Source: Armillaria gallica
Lineage: Eukaryota > Basidiomycota > Agaricomycetes > Agaricales > Physalacriaceae
Assembly (NCBI GenBank): GCA_037576215.1
Contig: JBANDB010000001.1
Location: 6,138,001 to 6,202,000 of the forward strand
Length of the DNA stretch: 64,000 nt
Direction of reading: 5' to 3'
Below are positions 1 to 9,770 of the stretch, one piece after another; position 1 is the stretch's first letter; every line of letters begins with the position of its first letter. Below the pieces are notes generated by a model. It saw nothing but the letters and a program-made list of their open reading frames with translations, was not told the DNA's origin and ran no database searches. A program made the position numbers and the translations under genes.

Positions 1-404
1 GGTTCGCGAAACAGTGGGGATTGGTTCATCTGGGACCGATTCAGGGGTGGAGGTTCTGGAGAGTCCCGGGGCGTATGGAACCCCTCGGTCGCCCAGGATG
101 ATGAGGGGGATGCTATTGTCTGAGTCGCTGTCGCTATCGACCTCGATGGGTCTTCGAGCCGTCCCAAACGCCCGGCGAACGGGTTGCGTGGGTGGTCGTT
201 GTAAGAAGGCTTCGAGACGAGGTCCTCTGGCTGGGAGGAGGCGTCTGGGGGTGTACCTAGGGGGTTCGGGCTCGGGCTCCTGAGGCCATATGCTCCGTGC
301 CTCTGCGCGAGTGGAAGACTCGGCGGGGGGTTGAGCAGGTCCTCGATCCTCATGGAACTCCTGGGTTGTCTGGAATGAGACGACCGTCTCTCCTCGCTGC
401 TAGG
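1..404 (-). CDS. Gag-like N-terminal region (partial)
   Basis: A frame open from about 404 to the window edge has an ATG at 351-353 giving MRIEDLLNPPPSL, then a Pro/Ser-rich low-complexity stretch ending QSPLFRE at position 1. This style resembles the N-terminus of agaricomycete Gypsy Gag proteins as I recall them. Another minus frame, continuing from the membrane ORF past its TAG, is also open here and encodes an acidic SDSDSD stretch, so the true frame is not settled. Confidence 0.35.
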
Positions 405-654
405 TTCGTATGACCGAGCACTCTGTCCCCATGCCTGGTTGGACGTGGGCGGGATCGAGTCGGGGTAGTTTGACATAATGCCGGGGAATCGGGGGAGGTG
501 GTGGTACAATGAGAATTCCTCGTCGGTGGAGAAATCCTCGGATTTGTTCTTGATATACTAAGACTAGTGCGGCGGTGAGGAGGCACAGAAAGGTGGAGGT
601 TACAATAGCGGCGCTAAGGGCTACTGTCTGTGTTGTGGTCAGGTCGGGAGTCAT
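400..654 (-). CDS. Second small membrane ORF, coupled to the previous one by ATGA
   Basis: Begins at the ATG at 652-654 that overlaps the stop of the preceding frame. It has a hydrophobic segment near residues 11-34 (SAAIVTSTFLCLLTAALVLVY) then a proline run and a basic/proline-rich tail, ending in TAG at 400-402. The frame stays open past this TAG to the window edge, so the TAG could also be a nonsense change or a read-through point. No homologue recognised. Confidence 0.35.
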   Translation of the reverse strand: MTPDLTTTQTVALSAAIVTSTFLCLLTAALVLVYQEQIRGFLHRRGILIVPPPPPIPRHYVKLPRLDPAHVQPGMGTECSVIRT

Positions 655-839
655 CGATCGCACCGTCGAGCGCGTTCTATGTCCCGAAGGAGTTGGGAAA
701 TCTGGTAGAGGAGGAATTTGGCGAGGAGGAGGGCAAAGATGTTGATCAGGGCCAGCCGCAGGGTGTCCCTAGTCGACGTTGCAGTCGTAGTCGACGTAGT
801 TGCAGTAATCGTAGGAGAAGTTGTCGTAGTTGTCGTCAT
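651..839 (-). CDS. Small single-pass membrane ORF in the Gypsy element
   Basis: A 62-residue frame from an ATG at 839. Residues 1-24 are almost only Thr/Ser/Ala/Ile. Residues 28-47 form one hydrophobic segment (LALINIFALLLAKFLLYQI), followed by a basic tail. The stop TGA (651-653) overlaps the next ATG (652-654) as ATGA, the layout used for termination-reinitiation. No family is recognised. Confidence 0.35.
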   Translation of the reverse strand: MTTTTTTSPTITATTSTTTATSTRDTLRLALINIFALLLAKFLLYQISQLLRDIERARRCDR

Positions 840-969
840 GGGGAGGTCGACTTCGTCGCTTAGGGTGTTTTCTCCCTTTGCGAGCCTTAGCGGGTTTTGG
901 CTGGCGTGTCTTCGTAGCGTGCGATGTGGAGGGGCCTCGTTGGTTCTGAACGGTTCGCTTCTCAGGCAT
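769..969 (-). CDS. Small basic ORF in the Gypsy leader
   Basis: Starts at an ATG 52 nt downstream of the LTR and encodes 66 residues: a Lys/Arg/Pro-rich half (residues 1-42, many KR pairs) followed by an acidic, Asp/Tyr/Asn-rich tail. No recognised domain. It overlaps the next frame by 71 nt. It may be a short upstream ORF or a nucleic-acid-binding accessory product. Whether it is translated is unknown. Confidence 0.35.
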   Translation of the reverse strand: MPEKRTVQNQRGPSTSHATKTRQPKPAKARKGRKHPKRRSRPPHDDNYDNFSYDYCNYVDYDCNVD

Positions 970-1006
970 GAACCTCTGCGGTTATACGGAGGGAGGTTGT
1001 GGAGAA

Positions 1007-1019
1007 AGCTTTGAGCTAA
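1007..1019 (-). promoter_or_regulatory. Self-complementary primer-binding site
   Basis: The 13 bases at 1007-1019, one base inside the LTR end, read TTAGCTCAAAGCT on the minus strand. The reverse complement AGCTTTGAGCTAA occurs on the same strand inside the LTR at 1178-1190, close to where the transcript should begin. The RNA 5' end can therefore fold back and pair with the primer site, the self-priming mechanism known for Tf1. No tRNA 3'-end match (TGG start) is seen. Confidence 0.65.
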
Positions 1020-1020
1020 C

Positions 1021-1385
1021 TGTTATGGCCGGACCCGGGAATAACAGACTAGGCGTCTAACGAGACACTACCTCGCACTTCGGGTAGATCGATAGAACCG
1101 TAGCATCTGTTACAGCGGAGCGGTATACGCAGTAAACTCTCGGCAAGCATTGGGAGTAAAGTCCGGGTGTATTAAACTTAGCTCAAAGCTGGGGTACATG
1201 GTTGAGAGCTGTACTACTTAAATACAATATGCGGAATCTAAAAATACTATTGTCTGCGGCTTCATCAGAAGTCTTGGGGTTGATCGTTGGGGTTTCAAGC
1301 CGTATTGCCGTGGGGCCGAGGTGCCGTATGGTGCCGAGATGCTGGATAAGATAAGATAAGGAAAAGATGTGAAAAAGTCGTAACA
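1021..1385 (-). repeat. 5' LTR of the Gypsy-type element (365 bp)
   Basis: On the minus strand this segment begins TGTTACGACTTTTTC and ends GGCCATAACA, so it has the TG...CA ends of LTRs with a 5-bp inverted terminus TGTTA/TAACA. A TATTTAAG sequence (plus-strand 1217-1224 region) precedes by roughly 30-40 nt the segment at 1178-1190 that is complementary to the primer site, which suits a promoter with transcription starting near 1190. The right boundary agrees with the unoccupied paralogous sites. The second LTR and target duplication are outside the window. Confidence 0.7.
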
Positions 1386-2523
1386 AGAGGTCCCTTCTTG
1401 CCATCGGAATGCATTCCTGAACACGTTCGAGTACGGGAGCGCGATATCATGACCTCTAGGTATGAATACACTTACACACGAACCCTTCTATGTCCCTGGC
1501 TCACAGAGTCTAAGGATACCCAGATGCAATCGATGATATCCGCTCGAATGTATATTGCGGCTTCAATACTGGGTGCAAGGTAAGGGACACCCGATGTAAT
1601 GGTGTTTAGTTGCATTCTTAGGTTGGGGCATTCCTTACACCATCTGGTTCTTGAATTGATGATCTCCAGTGGTATACCGGTCAGAACACAATTGGGTGGG
1701 TTCGACTCCCGGCTACTACCATCAGTGTGGTTTTGTAGTCTTTTTAAGCCCTCAGGGAGTACCCTAGAATGCGTGCAACTTTGACAGAGCTTCTATAGTA
1801 CTGGTTCCTTTGTCACCTTTCCTGGGACGTAAATAAAGCCTCACCTCGCCGCAGTGACTCGCTCCTTCACCTGTTTCCTATAGCGTATTTGTTACGAGCA
1901 GGGTGCTAGGGTTCAACTCCCATGCAAGAAATCACAGCCATGTATAATGGCCCTTTCCCCCTCATGCGGATCAGGCACTGAGCTAACTAGGACTGGATTT
2001 GGGCTAAACAGCATTTTTCTCCATACTGCAGTACTAGAATTGGGGAGTGAAACCCCCCATACCATTGTGTTGGAGGATTCACTTGACACTGGAATAAGTA
2101 CATATGATAGACGGTTCATAGACCCAAGTACACGATAGCAGAGAAAGCTGTTGTGAGTGATGTAGGTATCTCTTGTAGACTTCTTCTGCACGAGTCGCAA
2201 TGTAAGTACCTCTGCCTGGCTGTTGACCCTTCAGCAGATTGCCTCTCCGAGTTTTCATCATCAAAAACATACTGAGGAGAAGGCATAGATGTGGAAGGTG
2301 GTAGAAGGCAAACAAAATAGGTGGTGGTGTTTGTATCGGCACAAGGTCGCAACCCTGGTAGGCGCATGGGTAAAAGGAGCTTCGGAGCACTCGGCTCAGA
2401 CAGAGAGGTCGGCGATATGAAGTTGAACAACATTACAAAAGATGGGCGTTCCAATTCAAATATATATATACATATCTGGACAATAATTACTCAATATCCC
2501 AACCTATACGATAGACAAGATGT
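1386..2523 (+). repeat. tRNA-like repeat block, unit 1
   Basis: No gene seen. The block is closely repeated at 35330-36090 and, up to the LTR insertion, at 63345-63624. It holds a tRNA-like module near 1667-1720 (TGGTATACCGG-like A box, then GGTTCGACTCC at 1699-1709) and a weaker one near 1895-1925 with GGTTCAACTCC. Both lie on the plus strand. The final few hundred bases carry only scattered matches to the other units upstream of the DUF6535 gene end. Confidence 0.6.
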
Positions 2524-5500
2524 TTATACCTGACCATCACTGCTCACCACTTCCCTGTTTTTCAACTCTCTATTGTGATGCCACCAGAACCGGCGCCAAA
2601 TTGACGATGGCAGCCACACGTTCGTTGGCGGATTGTCTGGATGATCATCCTCATCCTGCTCGAACCCAACAATGTCCATCCCGTATTCATCCACACACCC
2701 CGCTCGAACGAACGCCTGGAATGCCCTCCTGCGGCGAGAACAATCTTCGAGAACAATATCCAGAGTAAGGGGTCCAGGTACAGTGTTGAGTTTCTCCACA
2801 CATTGGAGCCAGGATGGATGATTGGGAGATAGGAGAGCAAGGTGTCGAAGAACAGGGTTCGATTTGGTTTCATCTTCGTGCGCAAGGAGAAGAACACAAG
2901 CGGTGAAGAGGGTTTGAGGCTCGAAGACGTAGTCCCTGGCCTGCTGGAATATCTGGGAGTCCAATCTATCGGGTGCCAACGCAAGAAGAAATGCACGAAC
3001 GACGGCTACTGCGTCCTGTGTGTTTATCCCTCCCCAATCAAGCAGATGTGCTACCGAGTCAAAAAGGTGCCAGGTAACAAAATGTCCGATAGCTTGGTTT
3101 ATGAAAAGAGGAGACGAGAAAAAAAGAAGGGCGAGTTCAGTCGCCGGTGTAAATTGTTGAATATCTTCCTCGAAATCCACTTGATCTCCATAAAAACATA
3201 GTTTCCATTCTTCATCTTCGAAAGCAATTCGAACGGACTTCGCAGCCAATTCTGGGGTACACCAATCCTCAGGAAGGAAGCGAGGGCGATGTGATGTGGA
3301 ACTGAGTACTCAGAGAAAGATAACTAAGGCGATGCAACAATCTGTAACATATGCTGGCCTCCCATTGCCAAAGTCAGCCGAGGAGATCATCTTGTACAGC
3401 AGCTTTAAGACCGCATGACGATTCACATCCAAACCAAAAGAAGGGATGCACTCGTCGATGAGCGAAAACTTGTTAACGTCCAGATGAACTCCAATGTTGA
3501 GCAAAACTCAGCTGATGAAAGTGTGGCTGTAACGGGCTGGAAAATAAGGTTCGCCGTAGGAAGCATTGGGAATGTCCCAAACAGAGGGTGAGCTGGCCAC
3601 CTTGAGGAGAAAGCATAACTTGGGATCCTGAGGTGGCTCAGGGAATTCACTGGTGGGACCAAGATAGTCAATGCTACCCTGGATGTTTCGGATATCTGCA
3701 TGACCCTGGATGATGGTCTCAAAGACGTATTGGTATAGACATGTACAGATGGCCATACAAAGAGGGACCGGTTCATCCACTTGTGGAGAATACGAGGAGA
3801 TCTTCAATGCCATCGGAATGGACGCTATCTCGGGGTCGATATATGTTTCAGATACATGCCTTAAGGCTCCCGAAGTGAAGACTAATGGAGGGGGAGGAAG
3901 CATAGGATGCCAAAAGGATGTAGGAATCTCATGTAAGAGCAAAGAAACATTGATACTCGAACCCAATGGGTGGAGCCCGCGAAGTATTGAGGCCCATACA
4001 ATAGGCCGCAGACAAAGTCGTGACTGGTCCGTTGAACGCATCAAGGCGGTGATGACTATATCTGACAACGAAGTCTGGAATTCAGCACCTGACCAATAGT
4101 CTTCGACAGATTGCAGAGCTGTGAAAGTGGCCAGGGGCAACTTATCCTTTACAGATTGCAGAGCAAAGAATAAACCGAACGTATCAGCGAAGTGAAGATA
4201 TATGCGAATGTAACGGCTCAACTCCCTGGCAATGAAAGGGTTGTCACGCTTGCAATCACGCAATAATGTTAAAAGCTCGTAAATAACAGGCTCTAGCGCA
4301 GATTGTTCCAATCGGGACATTAAAGAGTCCATTGACTGGTGCGTTGGAGATTCCACCTGCGACTTCAGAGAGGTGACTGACCTCAGCGGTAATGCGCTGA
4401 GTGACTGTACAACAATATTGTGGACGCTAGGATTGGACGAGATCTCAAATAGCCAAGAGAGAGCATATAAATCGATGTCATCAGCACTGAGGCCTACAGC
4501 TGCGTGTTCAGCAGCTCGTAAAGAGCTAACAGGCTGTGCGAGCACCATTCCCAAGGCCTCCTTTGTGTGCCCAGTGGGTTCTTCGGTATCCGCTTTCCCT
4601 GGAGGCCCACGATCGAAGAAGCGAGAGATAATCCAGCCACGGAGTCGATTGGCATAAGCGTATATAGGGAACATGTACAGAACTAATGGGGTCCTGTAAG
4701 GGCACGATGGATATATGATAGGCAGGAAGTTGGTGATGGAGTACGCGGCAAATGATGTGAATGAGATGGATCTGACAGCAGATGCGATTGGTACACGTAG
4801 AGGGATAAGGAAAAGAACCAAACCTGCGAGGAAGACGCCGAGCGATAGGCTCATAAGGACAGGTAGCATCCCGATAATGAGATCGACACGCCATCGCTCT
4901 AGCCCCATGTATCGGAAATGATGCACATGACATCTATCCCGTGGTGTCCCAGATGGGACCGACATATACTGATGGATCCATTGCTTCGTCAAAACAGCGA
5001 ATAGCGCAGTAGCGAGGCTGAGCGAGAGGCTGATGAACCAAAGGCCATTCACCCATGAATCGGATGCTGTGGGATGAAAATCCGAGAACGGAGTAAGGCC
5101 TGAACAGGGAACATCATTCACAGAGGAACCGTTGCCTGCCGCCCACTGAACATTGATCAGCTCGAACAAAAGTGAGGCAGTGACCGCACTGTTGTCGAGC
5201 TGGAGGCTCTGTGACGTCTGCGCGACAAACGTGGTGACCACTGCAGAAAAAAGACCCGCCTAATCATTGTCATCTATTAATGATGGTGGGATAATTTTCG
5301 ACGTGGCACTCACAAAAACTAGGAGAACATCTAATCCATCTCGCCATCCCTCTACCCTCTCGATATCATATGCGGCACACTCCTCCAGGTATGTTCTCCA
5401 TACCCTGGCAGCGGGTCCAAACTCTTTGTGCTCCTTATCTTCCGGAAATTTTTCTTCGTAGTTGAATGGATCATTTCCTTCACTCGTAATGAGATGTATG

Positions 5501-5756
5501 GCAAGCCCTTGCAATGAATTCACGCACCTTTCACTATATATTCACGATGCTGGATTCCCATCATACCGCGGGTTGATTTTCGTCGTCGTCGGGAGAAATA
5601 GGCTGTCAAATTCTCGACTAGCTGCTGAATATTAACCTCCAGCTGGGAATCATCTTCTGAGTCATCAGACGTCTCTGTATGGGTCTCATTTCGAGAACCG
5701 AAAGAGCCATGTACATCTTCATCGTCGGTGTCTTGCATGACATGGGCTGTGGGCAT
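2524..5756 (-). pseudogene. DUF6535 membrane protein, copy 1 (two nonsense codons)
   Basis: Three exons: 5528-5756, 5314-5453 and 2524-5259, with introns of 74 nt (5454-5527, donor GTGCGT) and 54 nt (5260-5313, GTGAGT). The exon sum keeps frame. Exon 1 is acidic with an Arg-rich end. Exons 2-3 carry the DUF6535 signature (ARVWRTYLEEC, VLLVF then AGLFSAVVTTFVAQTSQSLQ) with four membrane segments in the first 190 residues of exon 3, then about 700 residues of unknown helical sequence. Two in-frame TGA codons, at 3508-3510 and 3310-3312, fall where other copies read CGA or CGG. Function of the family is unknown. Truncated after about 700 residues it would keep the membrane domain, so a shortened product is possible. 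Confidence 0.85.
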
Positions 5757-5867
5757 GGCTTTCGAGTGGGGTAGGGGAAGAGTCCGCTAAGCGCTGTGAC
5801 GCCCGGTGACGACCGTTTCTCTATCCGATCAGCTGATGATGCTGCCGTTCCTGCCGATACAACCAGC
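5757..5867. other. 5' flank of DUF6535 copy 1
   Basis: Short upstream flank conserved in all four copies (contains CGATCAGCTGATGATG). It matches copies 3 and 4 up to about 5867, where the 7.5 kb retroelement insertion begins. The promoter, if any, lies here, and in this copy it has been separated from its former upstream DNA. No clear TATA box. Confidence 0.5.
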
Positions 5868-6346
5868 CTCCTCCAAGAATCTAGATGGCATCAGACCAAG
5901 TGAAGCTGCGGAATGAGACGAGAGATAAAGTATTATGAATAAGTATTCAAATGGAATAAGGATGAAGTTTGAGATACGAGACAAGAAATCCTTGATTTCT
6001 TGGGTTTGGGGGGAGAGAACTCGGCTTCGAGAGAACTATCAGTTGAGCAGAGGGAGACCGGCAATGAAACAGGTCCCGGAATGAATACCGGGATGAAGGG
6101 ATGCCGGAAGCTCAAACTCGAAGCGTTGGAAGCCGAGAACTCAGTTGTTCAGGATACCTGAAATCTGAGCAGCTGAAAGGACGTAGCTGCAGCGTCAGAC
6201 CAGGCACTACCCATCCCAGAGCAAAGCTCCCAATGAGACGGGATGGCGTGCAGCAAGTGCCAGAACCCCCAAACCAGAGCTGAAGCTCGGGATACTTCAA
6301 AGGATTTCATTACATTTTCCAAGCTACATTCAACAGTGACAACGGG

Positions 6347-7534
6347 TTATTCTATGGAAATGTCTGATGGCAAACGGTGTCTAATGCGAAATTGTTCAAA
6401 GGAATTCTTCAGTTCAGCTATGCGCGTGGGATCATACGACTTCGTGATCATGGCAGGAATAAGATCCTCCAGCTTGCGCCAATAAATTAAAAATGCCAGC
6501 GATTTCCAACGACCCTGCTTGGCTACCGTCTCAGGAGGAACACCTGCCAATAAGAGCTCTGTGGCACCACCTGGCCTAAAGCTGTGACCGTGGATGAAGT
6601 CTAGGTTCAGAGGTTCCCATATGTCATGGCATCGTTTGAGGAACCACTCCTTCGTCATCGGAGCCCAAGAAGAGTCTGCTGTTTTGAACACGAAGAGTGG
6701 GGCGTTGGTAGGGACATCCACGTTGGCCTTCAAGTGTGCACGGAGAGCCTCGACTGGGCATAAGTCCTCTCGTGAGGTAAAGATCAGGTCAGCGCCTTCC
6801 TGCTGTTCCATCTTGGCCCAAGGGATATGAAACTGCGCTGACTCTGCACCTCCAAAGTGCCTATGGAAGGATATCTGAACAGATTTGGCAACATGGAGCC
6901 GCTCGTTGAAGGTGTTGCAGGAGGGAATAGTTAATTCACCCAGGCGGCAGCATCCCCAAAAGGCACAGAGAGCTACTGCCCAGACAGCGACATCGAAGGA
7001 ATTTGATGTTTTTAGGCCTTCACAAAGGGCAAAGAGGTGCTCGAGGGTGACAGGACGGCGTTTAGGGCGAGATGGGCAAGCTCCCCTCTTGGCGGCAGCT
7101 GTCTTGATATGGACGACGAACTCGTCACCGCCTGCCCACTCTGCAGAGTTGATCTTGTGCCATGCTCGGAGGCCTGACATCCATGTGCTGATAGTCTTGC
7201 CTGGTGTTTTGGAAACTGAAGCATCTGCCATGAAGGCAGCAAGGAGTAAATACGGGGCTGGTAAGCGTTCTGATTCTGGAATGTTTCGTTTGTCGGCGAA
7301 TTGATGAAAGCGTAGCAAGCCGGCACCGTAATTTTGGAGAGTAGAAACTTCGTGCGTTGTGCGAATGAGAGATTGGATGGTGGCAGCATCATGTGGAACT
7401 TCTTTGTAAAGCTTTAGGTCGAATGAGATTGAGTGGGGAGACGTCCAACAGAAGAGTCGGTCTTCAGCTGGGACAAAGGGACGGTATTCGTTGTAATTGA
7501 TTTTGCAGCCTTTGCGAGGCTTTCTCGGTTTTAT
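6347..7534 (-). CDS. Tyrosine recombinase (YR) of the retroelement
   Basis: Integrates element DNA by strand exchange rather than by a DDE integrase. Catalytic residues are visible: Arg in WGCCRLGEL, the HxxR box HSFRPGGAT, and the Tyr of LIYWRK near the C-terminus. Codons are open upstream of the usual Met to 7534 (KPRKPRKGC, then a Trp/Phe-rich stretch), where an in-frame TGA at 7535-7537 follows PRLPSG. The frame is the same as that of the RT upstream, separated by only about 150 nt without further stops, so RT and YR may once have been one polyprotein. The TGA is a plausible CGA-to-TGA change, by inference. Confidence 0.8.
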   Translation of the reverse strand: MKPRKPRKGCKINYNEYRPFVPAEDRLFCWTSPHSISFDLKLYKEVPHDAATIQSLIRTTHEVSTLQNYGAGLLRFHQFADKRNIPESERLPAPYLLLAAFMADASVSKTPGKTISTWMSGLRAWHKINSAEWAGGDEFVVHIKTAAAKRGACPSRPKRRPVTLEHLFALCEGLKTSNSFDVAVWAVALCAFWGCCRLGELTIPSCNTFNERLHVAKSVQISFHRHFGGAESAQFHIPWAKMEQQEGADLIFTSREDLCPVEALRAHLKANVDVPTNAPLFVFKTADSSWAPMTKEWFLKRCHDIWEPLNLDFIHGHSFRPGGATELLLAGVPPETVAKQGRWKSLAFLIYWRKLEDLIPAMITKSYDPTRIAELKNSFEQFRIRHRLPSDISIE

Positions 7535-7681
7535 TCAGCCAGATGGTAGACGCGGAGGAATTGCCGGGGGAGGAGATTCCCTACTGCTGGCCTCGACAGG
7601 ACGTACTGCCGGAATGGATGATGTTCTAATTCTAATGCAGGTCAGCGAGTAGACAGGGAATGATGCACAAGCAATTCTAAC

Positions 7682-9770
7682 CTAAACATGGCAAATGAAA
7701 GGAGTAAGCTCATCAGGGAGCTGGAAATAAGTTCTAAGCCTCATTTCCGGTAGACCCAGATCTCCGTGTGAGATTGGGTCTGCCGGGTTCTTGGCAGATT
7801 CAATATAGGAAAGGGAGAGGGAGATGCCTCTCGTTGTCAGAATGACAGCACTGCGTTGGATGGAAAGGTTGACAGAGACACTTTGACTACGGCCCTTCTC
7901 AAAGGCGCCGATGACTCCCTGGTTGTCTGAGTGAGCCGGTATGGTGACGTCTCTTAGATCGTTGGCCTCTAGAATGTATACAAGGAATTCAACCGCTAGA
8001 GCTTCAAGCCAACCGATGTTTCTACCTTCTGACTTCCAACCTGGGCGTAAACTCCAAGCATCCCACTTGCCATTGACTACCACACCAATGCCCCAGTCCG
8101 TGGAGGCATCTACAGATATATCCCAGTCCAACTGTGGGCCCTTGGGTTGAAGCGAGCAGAAGAGGCCGGGCTCTGAGAGCGTTGCCTCCCACCATTTCAG
8201 GTCCCGAATCATTGGGCTAGTTGGGTAACGACACGAATAGCGGTTTTCGTTGAAGCTGGATGCGAAGGAGAAGATTGAGGGAAGATGGGAGCTACCCAGC
8301 GGGTAGACGAAGGAAATGTGGACAAGAGATCCTTGCAGTGAAAGTGTTGGTGCCAGCAAGGTCGGATGGTTGGAATACAAGTCGATAAATTGATGAACAT
8401 GATGGAGGAATTTGAGCCTCTTGTGCTCTGGCAGGGAGGCGCACTTATTTTCGACATCCCATTGAATACCAATGTAGACGAAGATGGGGGCGAAGTTGGA
8501 CCATTTCGTTTTGTGCCAAGGAATATTGAGCGGTTCAATGAGCTTCTTGGCCGAGGCCATGTCGTAAGGGTAAGTGAAGCCCAGAGCATCGTTTCCAGAT
8601 GATGGGAAGCGAAAAACATTGAGATCATCAACCCATTTGACAGCGGGAGCCACCTTCTCCTTCTCCCAGATGTCCATCGCTGCATTTGTGATGGAACCAG
8701 CATTGCCCTCTGAAGAGGCGCAACCAAATGGACAGCAATGGTCAATAAAGAAACCGTTGGAGCCTTGCACCACAAAGTACTGCTTGTGGGCAGGAAGAAT
8801 GGGGCAAGTTCGGTGGAATTTTGCGATGTCCAGGGTCATCACCTGGGTGCCTGGAGGCGCATGTGAAATCTAAGAGAGGGTCTTAATGTCAGAACACATG
8901 AATTAAATCCAGATAGACATTAAGATTATTGAGAACGGCGACTGAATGTCAAACAGAAGGTGTACAAATGTACAAAGGGTACGAATGTACGTCATACAAA
9001 TGTATTCAGGAAGTACGAATGTACTGGAAGGTACTAATGTACAAGGGGGAAGAAGACCAACTCACAATGTCAGCCACCTGAGCCGCAGAGCCGAATCGCA
9101 TAGGAAAGTTCTCGGTGTCAATATAATCATTTGTGGATGGAATGTCCTTGGTACCCTTGGACAAGTTCCTGACCACGCGAAGTTTGGGTTCTTCTCCTGG
9201 CCCTTGCTCTTGAACATTTACTGAGAGTGGGGAACACTGGAAAGGCCCCAAGATTGTCTCCACCTCGGAACGAGAAAGAGGACCCGACATCCGACCCGCA
9301 TCAGCTTCCTCCTGTAGGTAGTCGTCGATGAAGGCCTTGGGCTTGGGGGAAGAAGTTCTATTCGGGAAAATGGTGGAGCGCTGAAGAGGTGGGAAGTCAC
9401 CCATGGGGAAGCCGTTGCGTAGTTTTTGTACCAAGTCAGAATGGAGATGAGAGATATTATGCTTTTTGAGGAAGAAGTCAAAGGCGTCTGGGCTGTATGG
9501 TGTGATGACGTGCTCCCGAATGGAAGATTGATCAGGCAGAAGGAACGGGCTTGGGCTCGGCTGTGCAACGCCATGCGAATGCGTGGTGGTCATGGGCCAA
9601 GCAGAAGGAGCAGACGTGGAGAGGGGAGACACCATGGGAGCAACGATTGCCTCGGTCTGGCGAGACATTCCAGGAGATGCAAATCTTCTGGCTCTGGTTG
9701 CCTGCTTTGGGAGCAATACTACCTCTATCCCCAGCGACGAAGACGGATGCAGTGGGTTGGCCTGACTCAA
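7682..9770 (-). CDS. Reverse transcriptase-RNase H of the YR retroelement
   Basis: Two exons, 9066-9770 and 7682-8869, joined in frame across a 196-nt intron (8870-9065) with donor GTGAGT and acceptor TTAG. The joined protein reads through the RT palm: LDIAKFHRTCPI, CPFGCASSEGNAG and the catalytic WVDD box (KWVDDLNVF). RNase H follows with VDASTDWGIG, an Glu in GWLEALAVEF and SDNQGV. The listed start overlaps the Gag frame by 239 nt in a different frame, so expression probably needs a frameshift or a separate start; the first Met is uncertain. The stop is TAG at 7682-7684. Confidence 0.8.
8870..9065 (-). other. Intron of the RT gene with a cluster of palindromic 12-mers
   Basis: Needed to join the two RT exons (ADI then SHAPPGTQ, a junction that restores the expected RT sequence). 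It is far longer than the 50-75 nt introns elsewhere here. The excess contains five copies of RTACNAATGTAY starting at 8962, 8979, 8994, 9013 and 9031. Confidence 0.7.

Larger units (their letters stand above)
1..1385 (-). mobile_element. Ty3/Gypsy LTR retrotransposon, Tf1/sushi-type, 5' end only
   Basis: A minus-strand LTR element runs off the left edge. Its right end is exact: position 1386 onward matches the repeat unit also seen near 35330 and 63345, while 1-1385 has no counterpart there. The LTR (1021-1385) starts TGTTACGAC and ends TAACA on the minus strand. Directly inside it is a primer site complementary to the LTR's own predicted transcript start, the arrangement of self-primed Tf1/sushi elements. 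Downstream come three short overlapping reading frames and the start of a proline-rich Gag-like frame open to position 1. Pol lies outside the window, so the superfamily rests on the primer-site logic and Gag style rather than on a reverse transcriptase. Confidence 0.7.

Noticed and set aside
2842..3201. Plus-strand frames of about 120-150 codons opposite the DUF6535 exons (also 21593-22045, 36412-36771, 22431-22925, 37253-37765)
   Set aside because: They are antisense shadows of the conserved minus-strand gene, vary in length between copies and have no start context or introns of their own.
5520..5527. A 19-nt intron (GTGCGT...TTGCAG) between DUF6535 exons 1 and 2
   Set aside because: Far too short, and the AG is shifted in copy 1 and part of a TAG in copy 3. 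The 74-nt intron with a conserved donor and branch-like TTCAAC fits all four copies.
8950..9045. CRISPR-like array
   Set aside because: Eukaryotic context, 12-bp palindromes with only 3-7 bp between them, no spacers or cas genes.
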